Positions 32,140 to 40,359 are shown, counted from the first letter of the stretch. The stretch: DNA of 64,000 nucleotides from Actinoallomurus purpureus (GCF_024055795.1 NZ_JAMXMY010000033.1:1-64000), one strand, 5' to 3'. Notes: a model not told the origin generated them from the sequence alone. Numbers and translations are program-made.

Positions 32140-33474
32140 TCAGGCGGCGCGGTCCTGCCTGCTGGCCAGTTCGAACTCCGCGCGCGGCTGCTCGATGCCA
32201 CCCATGGACACCGTCTCGCGGCGGAAGAACAGCGCGAGCGTCCAGTCGGCCACCACGCGCACCTTGCGGTTGGTGGTGGGGACCCGCGACAGGTGGTAGG
32301 TCCGGTGCATGAACCAGGCGGCGAACCCGCGCAGCTTCACGCCGTACACGTGCGCGACGCCCCGGTAGAGCCCGAGGCTCGCGACCGATCCGGCGTAGGC
32401 GTGCCGGTACGGTTTGCGCTCCTTGCCGCGGAGGGTCGCCACGATGTTGTCGGCGAGCCGCTTGGCCTGGCGCACGGCGTGCTGGGCGTTGGGCGCGCAG
32501 AACTCACCGGGCTTGGTGAGGTCCGGCACGGCGCCGCAGTCACCGGCCACGAACGCGTCGTCGGCGCCCTCGACGGTGAGGTACTCGGTCGCCACGATGC
32601 GTCCCTGCCGGTCCAGGGGCAGGTCGGTGGAGCGGCCCAGCGGGTTGGGCTTGACGCCCGCGGTCCACACCAGCGTGCCCGCGTCGAACTCCGAGCGGTC
32701 GTCGAGCACCACGTGGCGGTCGACGGCGGACGTCAGGCGGGTGTGCAGCCGTACGTCGATCCCGCGCCGGCGCAGCTCCTCGACGGTGTAGCGGCCCATC
32801 TTGTCGCCGACCTCGGGCAGGATCCGGTCGCTGGCCTCGACGAGCACCCAGCGCATGTCCTGCGGGCCGAGGTCCGGGTAGTAATTCAGGGCGCCGCGCG
32901 CCATGTCCTCGAGCTCGGCCAGGGCCTCGACGCCGGCGAAGCCGCCGCCGACGAAGACGAAGGTGAGCGCGCTTCGGCGCACCTCCTCATCGTCGGTGGA
33001 GGCGGCGATGTCCAGCTGCGCGAGCACGTGGTTGCGCAGGTGGATGGCCTCGGCCACGTTCTTGAACCCGATGCCGTGCTCGGCGAGGCCGGGGATCGGC
33101 AGCGTGCGGGACACCGACCCCGGGGCCATCACGAGGTAGTCGTAGGCGATCTTGGTCGTCGGGCCGGAGATCGGGCGCACGGTCGCGACGTGGTTCGCGT
33201 GGTCGACGGAGGCGACCCGCCCGTTCAGGATGCGCGCCTTGGGCAGCACCCGGCGCAGCGGCACGACGACGTGGCGCGCGGCCAGGTGGCCGGCGGCCAC
33301 CTCGGGCAGGAAGGGCTGGTACGTCATGAACGACTGCGGGTCGACGATCGTGATCGTCGCCTCGTTCGAACGCAGTCGCCGCTGCAGGCGCAGCGCGGTG
33401 TACATGCCGACGTAACCGCCGCCGACGATGAGGATGCGGGGAGTGGTCCGGCTCGGGGTCGGGCTCGTGGCCAC
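32140..33474 (-). CDS. ndh: Type II NADH dehydrogenase (NDH-2)
   Basis: This 444-aa monotopic flavoenzyme passes electrons from NADH to menaquinone without proton pumping. It has two Rossmann motifs (ILIVGGGYVGMYTALRL near 14-30, FVFVGGGFAGVEALAELE near 170), the FAD-contacting FVAGDCGAVPDL, the quinone-site-like APNAQHAVRQAKRLADN, and a C-terminal amphipathic membrane-association region (HLSRVPTTNRKVRVVADW). GTG 33474 has GAGGAGA upstream. A perfect Rex operator lies 23 bp upstream (33497-33514), so transcription should be repressed at low NADH/NAD+, as for ndh in Streptomyces. Confidence 0.93.
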   Translation of the reverse strand: MATSPTPSRTTPRILIVGGGYVGMYTALRLQRRLRSNEATITIVDPQSFMTYQPFLPEVAAGHLAARHVVVPLRRVLPKARILNGRVASVDHANHVATVRPISGPTTKIAYDYLVMAPGSVSRTLPIPGLAEHGIGFKNVAEAIHLRNHVLAQLDIAASTDDEEVRRSALTFVFVGGGFAGVEALAELEDMARGALNYYPDLGPQDMRWVLVEASDRILPEVGDKMGRYTVEELRRRGIDVRLHTRLTSAVDRHVVLDDRSEFDAGTLVWTAGVKPNPLGRSTDLPLDRQGRIVATEYLTVEGADDAFVAGDCGAVPDLTKPGEFCAPNAQHAVRQAKRLADNIVATLRGKERKPYRHAYAGSVASLGLYRGVAHVYGVKLRGFAAWFMHRTYHLSRVPTTNRKVRVVADWTLALFFRRETVSMGGIEQPRAEFELASRQDRAA

Positions 33475-33828
33475 GGCGATACTCTCCTCGGTTGATTTGT
33501 GAAGCCTTTCACAAGCTAGCGCATCGAACCGGACATACCAGCCAGTACTAGCGTTAAGAACCGGAAAACTTCACGTAACAGCCAAGCGCGCAGGTCCGTT
33601 CTCGCGCGAATTCCTTCATATATTCCCTCGCGCGGGACACCGACCTCTCCCCTACCCACTGGACGAGACAGCACCGCACGCCCGACGCCTCTAGGGTGAG
33701 CCGGACGCCCGGCGCCGATCCGCGGGTGAGGAACGTCGCATCGGAGGCTGCACGGTCCCCCTGATGCGCCGAATGCGCGGACACCGGCCGGGCGCGGCGT
33801 ACGATCGTCCCCCGGGAGCTGTGTATCG
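33475..33828. other. Divergent intergenic region, ndh / PEBP lipoprotein
   Basis: These 354 bp contain the ndh ribosome site and the Rex operator (33497-33514) on the left, and a TACGAT hexamer (33800-33805) at -10-like distance from the PEBP gene on the right. I see no ORF with coding character between. Confidence 0.5.
33497..33514. promoter_or_regulatory. Rex operator upstream of ndh
   Basis: TTGTGAAGCCTTTCACAA is a perfect 7-bp inverted repeat with a 4-nt spacer and matches the Rex consensus TTGTGAANNNNTTCACAA. Rex is the NADH-sensing repressor of respiratory genes in actinomycetes and other Gram-positives. It lies 23 bp upstream of the ndh start. Confidence 0.88.
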
Positions 33829-34401
33829 ATGATGACCACGTTGTGGCGGCCGGTGTGCCTGGCCGCCGTCGGACTGCTGTCCCTGACCGGCTGCGGCCTC
33901 CTCGGACAGAACAAGGTCGTGCGCGGCAGCGTGCCCGACTCGACCACGGTGACCAGTCCGGCGTTCCGCGACGGCGCGCCGATGCCCGTCCGCTTCGCCT
34001 GCGCGCAGTACGGCGGCCGGACCAGGACGCCGCCGCTGCACTGGTCGGTCGCGCAGAGCGGCGTCGGCTCCCTCGCGCTCGTCATCGACGACCCCGACTC
34101 CCCCAGCGGCGCGTACGTCCACTGGGTGCTGTTCAACATCGACGCCAGGGCGTTCGAACTTCTGGAGAACGTCCCGCCACCGCGCGCCGAGCAGGCGATG
34201 AACAGCGCGCACAAGGTCGGGTACGCCCCGCCCTGCCCGCCGAAGGGCGAGGTGCACCGGTACCGCTTCACGCTCTACGCACTGAAGGAGAAGGTCCCCC
34301 TGAAGAACGGGGTCAGCCTGGACAAGGCGCTGTTGGCGATCGCCTCGCGTACGATCGCGCGCGGCCGGATGACCGCGACGTTCCGGGGAGCGATGATGTG
34401 A
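33829..34401 (+). CDS. PEBP/YbhB-YbcL family lipoprotein
   Basis: This 190-aa protein has a lipoprotein signal (VCLAAVGLLSLTGC, lipidated Cys ~22). The phosphatidylethanolamine-binding-protein fold follows: TVTSPAFRDGAPMPVRFAC, RTPPLHWS, LALVIDDPDSPSGAYVHWVLFNI and the anion-site-like CPPKGEVHRYRFTLYAL. Bacterial members are often called Raf-kinase-inhibitor-like; the ligand is unknown. It starts at tandem ATGs (33829/33832) behind GGGAG. It would be anchored on the outer face of the membrane. Confidence 0.88.
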   Translation: MMTTLWRPVCLAAVGLLSLTGCGLLGQNKVVRGSVPDSTTVTSPAFRDGAPMPVRFACAQYGGRTRTPPLHWSVAQSGVGSLALVIDDPDSPSGAYVHWVLFNIDARAFELLENVPPPRAEQAMNSAHKVGYAPPCPPKGEVHRYRFTLYALKEKVPLKNGVSLDKALLAIASRTIARGRMTATFRGAMM

Positions 34402-34525
34402 TGTCCTGGACGGCGGCGCGCCTGAAGTCATCGCTGTGGGCCCTCGGGCCGGCAGGCGAAGGAGTGAGCGGACGGCGCTCGCGGTTCTCAGGACAAGTAG
34501 TGTGAAGATAGATGTTCGCGAACCG

Positions 34526-34541
34526 TATGACAAGGGTCATA
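34526..34541. promoter_or_regulatory. Inverted repeat TATGAC-N4-GTCATA
   Basis: This perfect 6-bp inverted repeat lies 108 bp before the start of the disordered membrane protein. A TTCGCGAA palindrome (34515-34522) is just beside it. It is a possible operator for the 34649 gene. Confidence 0.35.
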
Positions 34542-34648
34542 GCGGTCGGCAACAATCGGTCTAGCTCCTTGGGGGCCCCGGTGCCGGTGATCATGGGAAG
34601 GTCGCCGCGTCGGCGTCGACCGCTAGACCATGGCGTTGGGTGGTAGCT

Positions 34649-36421
34649 ATGTGGGGTCTGATCGTTGTCCTCGGCCTGGTCGCGGTCGTCATTCTCGTCG
34701 GGGTGCTCGTCGCCCTGGGCATGAGGGCGAGTCGCGCCGGAGACGAAGACGACTGGATGTCCGACGAGGAGCAGCCCCGGGGCCGCCGCGCCGGCAGATC
34801 CCGCGGCCGCCGCGGCCAGGGTGACGAGTCGGCGGAGGAGGAGGCTTACGGCGGCGACATGCGCGTGGCCGGTGCTCCCCTCGCTCCGCAGCACCAGCTG
34901 CCCGCCGCGCCCATGGCCGGCCCGCCCCAGCTGCCGCCGCCGGCCCAGGCCCCGGTCCCCGCGGCGCCTCCGGGCAGCCGGCCCACCGAGGAGATGGACG
35001 ACGACGAGTACTGGTCGACCATCACGTTCGACAAGCCGAAGTTCCCCTGGCGGCAGGACGCCGGGCAACCGTCCGAGGCACGGGGGCAGGACCCCCTCGC
35101 CCATCAGGAGGCGGCGCAGCCCCAGCCCATGCCGCTCGCGGGCCCGCAGCCGCAGGGCATGCCGCTCGCGGGCCAGCCTCCGCAGGGCGCCCCGATCGAC
35201 TCGCCGGCACCGCCGACCAGGCCCCAGCCGGTCGTCCCGGCGTTCGACACGCCCTCGACACCCGACCCGCTCGACGTGTCGCTCCCGTCCTCGCTCGACG
35301 TGCCCTCGCGGGCGAGCCAGACCGATCCCGGCGGCTCCGTCCCGGCGTACGGCTCGGCCGACCAGAGCGGCGGCTTCTCCGCACCGGCCTACCCGAGCGA
35401 ACCGTCCTACTCGTCTGACTCGTCTGACTCGTCCTACTCGTCGGCGCCGTCGTACTCCTCGGAGCCGTCCTACTCCTCGGAGCCGTCGTACGGCGGTGAC
35501 CGCTCCTACGGCGCGGACCCGGTGGGAGGGTACGGCGACGACCCGCTGAACACCGGCGAACGCCCGGCCTACGGCTCGACCTCCCCCGCCGCGCCGACTC
35601 CTCCCCCCGCGTCGCCGGCCCCCTCGCCCCTGGCGCCCTCATCGCCGCTGGGCTCCATCTCCGGCGCGAGTGGAGGCGACGACGGCCCGGTCGTCCCGTC
35701 CGTCGACGACCTGCTGGCCAAGATCCAGCGACAGCGCGCCGGAAGCGACGACGCGGCGTCGAATCCCGCCCCGGCGACCCCGGCCTCGCCCGGTCCCGCA
35801 CCGGCCGGTTACGACCCGCTCACCGACCCGCTGGACACCAGCGAACGCCCCTACCGCTCGTCGTCCTCCACGAGCGGAGGCTGGTCGTCGGACTCGTACA
35901 CCTCATCCGAGTCCTACGGCGGCGCCTCCGGGGACTCCTACGGCTCCCCGACGCCGGGCTCGTACGGGTCCGACCCCCTGTCGGGCAATTACAACGCGAC
36001 CGGCGGCTACACCACCCCCTCCTACGACAGCGGCTACGGATCGTCCCCGGCGTACGGAGGTGACTCGCCCTCGTACGGCTCGGGCTCCACGCCCCAGGAC
36101 GACCCGCTCGGCAACGGGTACACCGGCGGCTCGTCGTCGGACTCGTACGGGTCCTACGGTGCTGGCGGCACGCCCTCCGGCGGCTACCAGACCCCGGGAC
36201 CGTCCTACGGCAGCGGTTCGGACTACTTCGGGTCCTCGACGCCGGGGCAGGGCTACGACCCCGCCTCCCCGACCCCCGGGACCGGCCAGCCGTCCGATGA
36301 CGCGAACGCCACGCAGGCCTACCCGACCAGCCCGTACGGCACCTCCTACGGCGACCGCAAGAACGACGACAAGCGTCCCGACGAGTGGAACTCCTACGGC
36401 GACCATCGCGGCGGCAGCTGA
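34649..36421 (+). CDS. Membrane-anchored, intrinsically disordered Tyr/Ser/Gly/Pro-rich protein
   Basis: This ~590-aa protein has one N-terminal membrane helix (MWGLIVVLGLVAVVILVGVL) followed by an Arg-rich stretch (GRRAGRSRGRRGQ). The remaining >500 residues are low-complexity. Early parts are Pro/Gln-rich; later parts repeat SYSSEPSY, YGGDSPSYGSG and SDSYGSYGAGG-type units. DPL-[DN]T-[SG]ERP occurs twice (ca. residues 295 and 395) and VPSVDDLLAKIQRQRAG is the only predicted helix in the tail. ATG 34649 with GGGTGG 5 nt upstream fits better than GTG 34640. By orientation the tail is probably cytoplasmic. Function is unknown; scaffold or condensate-forming roles are conceivable. Confidence 0.75.
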   Translation: MWGLIVVLGLVAVVILVGVLVALGMRASRAGDEDDWMSDEEQPRGRRAGRSRGRRGQGDESAEEEAYGGDMRVAGAPLAPQHQLPAAPMAGPPQLPPPAQAPVPAAPPGSRPTEEMDDDEYWSTITFDKPKFPWRQDAGQPSEARGQDPLAHQEAAQPQPMPLAGPQPQGMPLAGQPPQGAPIDSPAPPTRPQPVVPAFDTPSTPDPLDVSLPSSLDVPSRASQTDPGGSVPAYGSADQSGGFSAPAYPSEPSYSSDSSDSSYSSAPSYSSEPSYSSEPSYGGDRSYGADPVGGYGDDPLNTGERPAYGSTSPAAPTPPPASPAPSPLAPSSPLGSISGASGGDDGPVVPSVDDLLAKIQRQRAGSDDAASNPAPATPASPGPAPAGYDPLTDPLDTSERPYRSSSSTSGGWSSDSYTSSESYGGASGDSYGSPTPGSYGSDPLSGNYNATGGYTTPSYDSGYGSSPAYGGDSPSYGSGSTPQDDPLGNGYTGGSSSDSYGSYGAGGTPSGGYQTPGPSYGSGSDYFGSSTPGQGYDPASPTPGTGQPSDDANATQAYPTSPYGTSYGDRKNDDKRPDEWNSYGDHRGGS

Positions 36422-36507
36422 CGTCTCTCGCCCGGCCCAGGGGTCGGTTTTCTCATCCCGGCGGGGTCGGGGGGAGAGACGTCGACCGCGGGATATAAGA
36501 ATCCCGC
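36421..36507 (+). terminator. Two successive hairpins after the disordered-protein gene
   Basis: ACGTCTCTC (36421-36429) pairs with GAGAGACGT (36474-36482) at the base of a long G/C-rich stem-loop. GCGGGAT (36488-36494) pairs with ATCCCGC (36501-36507) around ATAAGA. The first overlaps the stop codon and is a likely terminator; the second may be part of it or a regulatory hairpin. Confidence 0.5.
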
Positions 36508-36624
36508 CGTGGAGGCGGCGAACCCACGTTCGATTGCATGGCAACCGTTTGACCGCATCAATCACGCTGCGTGAATCTCTCCTACGCAATCCGTACACGG
36601 CCAACGCGACTCAGGAGGTCATCC

Positions 36625-36867
36625 ATGCCCCTAAAATTCGTCGGAATCGATCCAAGCACCAATGGGGATAACTGCCCCACTGTGTGGGTCGACGAGACCA
36701 CCAGCGAGATCGTCATTCAAGGCTGGACCGCCGACCCGGATACTCGGAGGGAATGCCTGGCGACCGGCCCGATACCCGACCACGAAACGGTGCTGCGGCT
36801 ACCGGCGCGGATGGCACCGATCCTGAAGGAGGCGTGCGATGTCGCCGGAGGTCCCATCGTTCAATGA
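36625..36867 (+). CDS. Small protein of a DUF6879/DUF5753 regulatory module
   Basis: This 80-aa protein starts MPLKFVGIDPSTNGDNCPTV. AGGAGG precedes ATG 36625 at 6 nt. The sequence has a short beta-rich start (TVWVDETTSEIVIQGWTAD) and a helix (LPARMAPILKEACDVAG). Similar ORFs accompany DUF6879 genes beside DUF5753-type XRE regulators in many actinomycetes. It overlaps the DUF6879 gene by 29 bp, so the two are translationally coupled. A biochemical role is not known. Confidence 0.75.
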   Translation: MPLKFVGIDPSTNGDNCPTVWVDETTSEIVIQGWTADPDTRRECLATGPIPDHETVLRLPARMAPILKEACDVAGGPIVQ

Positions 36868-37354
36868 CCTGCTGGCCGAATGCGACGAGTCGGCCGTCCA
36901 CCTGGAGATGCGGGACAGCTACACGCCCTTCGATCCCGTCTTCCTCGACTGGAGGGCGGGGCGCCGGATCGACGGGCCTGAGCGGTACCCCGAATGGTTC
37001 GACCTCGTACGGACCACCATCGCCCGCGGTGTCCAGATGCGGCGCATACGCATCGTGTCGGAACCGCTGGCGGACTTCATCCGTTTCGAGTACGACGTAA
37101 CGAAAGGGCTGAACGTCGCGGCCGGCGAGCAGGTACGGTGGCTGCCTCGCCGGCAGGCCTCGGATCTGGCCCTGCCCGGGAACGACTTCTGGGTGTTCGA
37201 CGGCCGGATCGCCCGATTCGGTTATTTCACAGGTGACGGGGACTTCGTCGACCACGACGTCTGGGAGGATCCTGACGTGGTGAAGCTATGCACTTCCGCC
37301 TTCGAGGCGGCCTGGGAACGCGGGATCGATCACGATGACTATCGCCCCGCCTGA
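36839..37354 (+). CDS. DUF6879 family protein
   Basis: This 171-aa soluble protein of the actinobacterial DUF6879 family shows the typical start (FNDLLAECDESAVHLEMRD), RRIRIVSEPLADFIRFEYD, GEQVRWLPRRQASDLALPG, NDFWVFDGRIARFGYFTGDG and a C-terminal AFEAAWERGIDHDDY. ATG 36839 has AAGGAGG just upstream, inside the preceding gene. It runs into the XRE regulator gene (20-bp overlap if that begins at 37335). The family is nearly always next to a DUF5753 helix-turn-helix gene and may act as its partner, but function is unproven. Confidence 0.88.
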   Translation: MSPEVPSFNDLLAECDESAVHLEMRDSYTPFDPVFLDWRAGRRIDGPERYPEWFDLVRTTIARGVQMRRIRIVSEPLADFIRFEYDVTKGLNVAAGEQVRWLPRRQASDLALPGNDFWVFDGRIARFGYFTGDGDFVDHDVWEDPDVVKLCTSAFEAAWERGIDHDDYRPA

Positions 37355-37382
37355 GCGCCCTCGCCCGTCGCGAGGGGCCGCC

Positions 37383-38237
37383 GTGTCCATGACATCGCCG
37401 TCGTCATCGGTTCAGGCGGCCCGCCAGGCCATCGCCGACCGGCTGCGGGAGATCAGGGTCGACGCCGGCCTGACCGCCAAGGCGCTCGCCGCCGCCGCCG
37501 AATGGGACCGCACCAAGGTCTCCAAGATCGAGCACGCCTCCCGGCCGCCCTCCGCCGACGACATACGCCGCTGGTGCGCCGTCTGCAAGGCCGACGACCA
37601 GTCCGCCGATCTCGTGGCCTCGGTGCGGAGCGTCGAGGGCGCCTACGTCGAGTGGCGACGGCTCCAGCGCACCGGCCTGCGCCGGCTCCAGGAGTCGCGC
37701 GTCCCGCTGTACGAGCGGACCCACAACTTCCGGGTCTACTGCTCGCAGGTCGTCCCCGGGCTTTTCCAGACGCCCGCCTACGCCGGCGCGCTCCTGTCGG
37801 CCATCACGACCTTCCACGGCAACCCCAACGACGTGGAGGAGGCGGTCGCCGCCCGGATGGCCCGCTCGCACGTCGTACGGGACGGCGACCACCGGTTCGC
37901 CGTGCTCGTCGAGGAGGCGGTGCTCCGTTACCGGGTCGGCGGTTCCGACACGATGGCCGGGCAGCTGAACCATCTCCTGGACATCATGACGCTGCCGTCG
38001 GTGTCCCTCGGCGTCATCCCCTTCGAGCACGGGGGCCGCCGGATGTGGACGCTCGAGGCCTTCAACATCTTCGACTCCGCGCAGGTGTCGGTGGAGCTCC
38101 TGTCGGCGGCGGTGACGGTGACGACCCCCGGCGAGGTGGAGCTCTACACCAAGGCGTTCGGTGAGCTGTCCGGGATGGCGGTCTTCGGCACGGCGGCGCG
38201 GACGCTGATCTCCGACGCGATCGACGCCCTCGACTGA
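37383..38237 (+). CDS. XRE-family regulator with DUF5753 domain
   Basis: This 284-aa regulator has an N-terminal XRE helix-turn-helix (ARQAIADRLREIRVDAGLTA, AAAAEWDRTKVSKIEHASR) and a DUF5753 effector domain with LQESRVPLYERTHNFRVYC, PGLFQTPAYAGALL, FAVLVEEAVLRYRVGG, LNHLLDIMTLPSVSLGVIPF and FGELSGMAVFG. GTG 37383 has GAGGGG at good spacing; ATG 37335 would add 16 residues and overlap DUF6879. Such proteins (the BldB/WhiJ-like systems of Streptomyces) pair with small DUF397-like or DUF6879 partners and influence development or antibiotic production. Confidence 0.9.
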   Translation: MSMTSPSSSVQAARQAIADRLREIRVDAGLTAKALAAAAEWDRTKVSKIEHASRPPSADDIRRWCAVCKADDQSADLVASVRSVEGAYVEWRRLQRTGLRRLQESRVPLYERTHNFRVYCSQVVPGLFQTPAYAGALLSAITTFHGNPNDVEEAVAARMARSHVVRDGDHRFAVLVEEAVLRYRVGGSDTMAGQLNHLLDIMTLPSVSLGVIPFEHGGRRMWTLEAFNIFDSAQVSVELLSAAVTVTTPGEVELYTKAFGELSGMAVFGTAARTLISDAIDALD

Positions 38238-38349
38238 GGTCCTGCGCCGAAGTCCTGTGCCACACTCGGGCACACTCCTCGCACGCGGCGGGTCGGCGAC
38301 TTTAACGTCACGGCAGTGGCCGAAGATCCCGCGCGATGAGGAGACGCCC

Positions 38350-38640
38350 ATGGGCGAGGAGACCATCACCTCGTCAGTCGTCCGGCACCTTCACGAACTG
38401 CGAGGTGCCCTCGACCAAGCCGGCTTCGAGACCACACTCGACCATACCTACGGCGCGGCCCCGTATCTCCGTGCTACCAACCGGCACGCACCCGTCATGT
38501 CGGAGACGATCCGCTGCGAGCACCACATCGTCGACGGCGACGCGTACTGGTTCTTCTACTCCTGGGGCCAGCCGATCTGCCCGGCGGCGGACAAGGGCTT
38601 AGCGGCCCGGGAGATCAGCCGCGTCATCGGAAACCGATGA
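38350..38640 (+). CDS. Small conserved protein downstream of the XRE regulator
   Basis: This 96-aa protein has GAGGAG 7 nt before ATG 38350. The sequence begins MGEETITSSVVRHLHELRGA, followed by a beta-rich part (APVMSETIRCEHHIVDGDAY, WFFYSWGQPICPAADKG). Two cysteines lie 42 residues apart. It looks like a small NTF2- or dodecin-sized domain, but I do not recognise the family. It is co-directional with the XRE module and with a 58-aa gene immediately after. Confidence 0.7.
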   Translation: MGEETITSSVVRHLHELRGALDQAGFETTLDHTYGAAPYLRATNRHAPVMSETIRCEHHIVDGDAYWFFYSWGQPICPAADKGLAAREISRVIGNR

Positions 38641-38668
38641 TGACCGCCCCTCACCCCCGGACGGACAT

Positions 38669-38845
38669 ATGAGCTACGACCAGGAGCTGACGGAGTTCCG
38701 GCGAATCCTCGACGAGATGACCGTGGTCGGACACCTCCGCCGCGACGCGGAGCTCGCCGAGCTGCACCGACTGATCGGGCGCTATCCCGACGAGGCACGC
38801 GAGATGTGCGCCAAGTTCGACGGTGCGTACGAGAAGCCCGCGTGA
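38669..38845 (+). CDS. 58-aa helical protein
   Basis: ATG 38669 opens a 58-codon frame ending at TGA 38843. The product (MSYDQELTEFRRILDEM... ending KFDGAYEKPA) is highly charged and almost certainly all-helical, with heptad-like Leu/Ile spacing. Codon use (nearly all G/C-ended) supports coding. The ribosome site is weak (GGACGGAC). It lies 28 bp behind the 96-aa gene, probably in the same transcript. Function unknown. Confidence 0.6.
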   Translation: MSYDQELTEFRRILDEMTVVGHLRRDAELAELHRLIGRYPDEAREMCAKFDGAYEKPA

Positions 38846-38967
38846 GCGAGCCCCTGGGCCGATCACGTGAACGGACCGGGCCGCGGCGGCGGTGACCACG
38901 CCCCCGCCTCCGCGGCTCGCCCATGCTCAGGCCTCGTCGCTCAGGCCTCGTCGCCGCCCGAGGCTCA

Positions 38968-39215
38968 CCGGCACGGCGCGGACCACATCCTCGTCTACGT
39001 CACCCGCCAGGGGTACAACGCCCTCACCCAGCCCCTGCGCTGGAGCGACCTGGAGCTCGTTGCGTAAGACGGCCAAGTACACGCCGGCCGGCGACTACAT
39101 CGTCGACAACCTCCGCGCCCCGGGCCGTACGGGCCGCCACGTCGTCTTCACGATCTGGCAGGCCTCGCACATGGACCAGGCGTTCTTCTTCTGCAGCGAC
39201 GTCAACTTCAGCTGA
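38968..39215 (+). pseudogene. Truncated, frameshifted AA10 lytic polysaccharide monooxygenase
   Basis: The frame read to 39064 gives HILVYVTRQGYNALTQPLRW-SDLELVA then TAA; after a one-base shift the reading continues KTAKYTPAGDYIVDNLR, GRTGRHVVFTIWQASHMDQA and FFFCSDVNFS to TGA 39215. Together these match the central and C-terminal part of AA10 (CBM33) copper enzymes that cleave chitin or cellulose. Removing a single T near 39065 restores the frame. The signal peptide and the N-terminal histidine-brace region are missing; instead a 14-bp tandem repeat (38927-38954) sits at the 5' junction. It is non-functional as it stands. Confidence 0.8.
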
Positions 39216-39410
39216 CCTGCGAACCGTTCCGGCCCGCTGGCCCCCGCTGGGCGCGGGGACCGGCGGCCGTACGGGTCATGAGCGCATCGCGCCGAATGCT
39301 CGGTGACCGCGCCTGCGAAACGGGACAACACCCCCGGACCGCCCTCGAGCAGGACCGTCGACCGAGTGATCCGCTCGCCGCGGCGGACGACAGCGCGGTG
39401 GGCGCGGCTT

Positions 39411-40271
39411 CTACCGCCCGGCATGGCCGGACCGGTGGGCGTCTCGGTCCGTGGACAGTGCGAGGGCGCGCTGGTCGTCGAGGGCGCGCACCCTCTCGGT
39501 GAGCGCCTCGCGGACCATGGCGTAGGCGTCGGAGCCGAGAAGCTGTCGTCGCGGCGGGTCGTCCGACTCGGCGATGCGGATCATCGCCTCGGCCATCTTC
39601 CGCAGATCTCCCGGCATGTCGTTCTCGCTGACGCCGGTGCCCCGCAGCCACGGCGTCAGCTCCGTGCCCTCGTAGACGTCCAATGCGGGCGCGCGCGGCG
39701 GCTCTCCACCGCCGTAGAAGCTCGTGCCCGCCATGCCCGGCTCGATGAGCGTCGTACGGATGCCGAACCGCTCCACCTCCTGCGCGTACGCCTCGAAGAA
39801 GCCCTCGATGGCCCATTTCGTCAGGTGGTAGACCGACAGGCCCGGGAAGGCGACCTGCCCGCCCATGCTCGACACCTGGAGCAGCCGGCCACCGCCCTGC
39901 GCCCGGAAGTGCGGCGTGACGGCCCGGGCGAGCTGGACGGAGCCAAGGACGTTGGTGGCGATCTGCTGCTGGATCTGGTCGTCGGTCATCTCCTCGGCCG
40001 CGCCGAACACGCCGATGCCGGCGTTGGAGATGACGACGTCGACCCGGCCGAGCTCGGCGAACGCCTCATCCACGACGCGACGTACGGCGGCGGTGTCGGT
40101 CACGTCGAGGGCGCGGCGCCACAGCCGGTCGCCGTGCTCGGCGGCGAGGTCGCCGAGGCGTGAGGGCGTGCGAAGGGTGGCCGCGACGGTGTCGCCGCGG
40201 CGCAAGAGCTGTTCGGTGAGCTCTCGCCCGAAGCCGGTCGAGGTGCCGGTGATGAACCAGGTGGAAGTCAC
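39411..40271 (-). CDS. Short-chain dehydrogenase/reductase (SDR)
   Basis: This 286-aa classical SDR has cofactor motif TGTSTGFG (8-15), NAG as ISNAGIG, catalytic Ser in LLQVSSMGG and YHLTK (Tyr/Lys of YxxxK). No acidic residue follows strand 2 obviously (ATLRTPSRL), and the Arg there suggests NADPH. The sequence type (FITGTSTGFGREL, FFEAYAQEVERFGIRTTLIEPG) is that of actinobacterial SDRs often paired with a TetR gene. The substrate is unknown. It is divergent from the TetR gene at 40360, with a nested palindrome between. Confidence 0.9.
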   Translation of the reverse strand: MTSTWFITGTSTGFGRELTEQLLRRGDTVAATLRTPSRLGDLAAEHGDRLWRRALDVTDTAAVRRVVDEAFAELGRVDVVISNAGIGVFGAAEEMTDDQIQQQIATNVLGSVQLARAVTPHFRAQGGGRLLQVSSMGGQVAFPGLSVYHLTKWAIEGFFEAYAQEVERFGIRTTLIEPGMAGTSFYGGGEPPRAPALDVYEGTELTPWLRGTGVSENDMPGDLRKMAEAMIRIAESDDPPRRQLLGSDAYAMVREALTERVRALDDQRALALSTDRDAHRSGHAGR

Positions 40272-40283
40272 GATCTCTCCTTA

Positions 40284-40332
40284 TTGCCATCGAAGCATCA
40301 ATGCTAACTTAGCATTCTTATGCTGGATGGCA
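40284..40332. promoter_or_regulatory. Nested palindrome between SDR and TetR genes
   Basis: The core ATGCTAA-C-TTAGCAT (40301-40315) is a perfect inverted repeat. It is flanked by AGCATCA/TTATGCT-type arms and by outer arms TTGCCATC (40284-40291) and GATGGCAA (40325-40332). It is very A/T-rich for the genome and lies between the divergent starts (40271 and 40360): the expected TetR operator. Confidence 0.7.
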
Positions 40333-40359
40333 ATGATGCCAGAGCGGTAGCATGAGGGC

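Noticed and set aside
34402-34505. Short rightward ORF after the PEBP lipoprotein (about 34 codons)
   Set aside because: No ribosome site and Arg-rich shadow-like composition; nothing supports expression.
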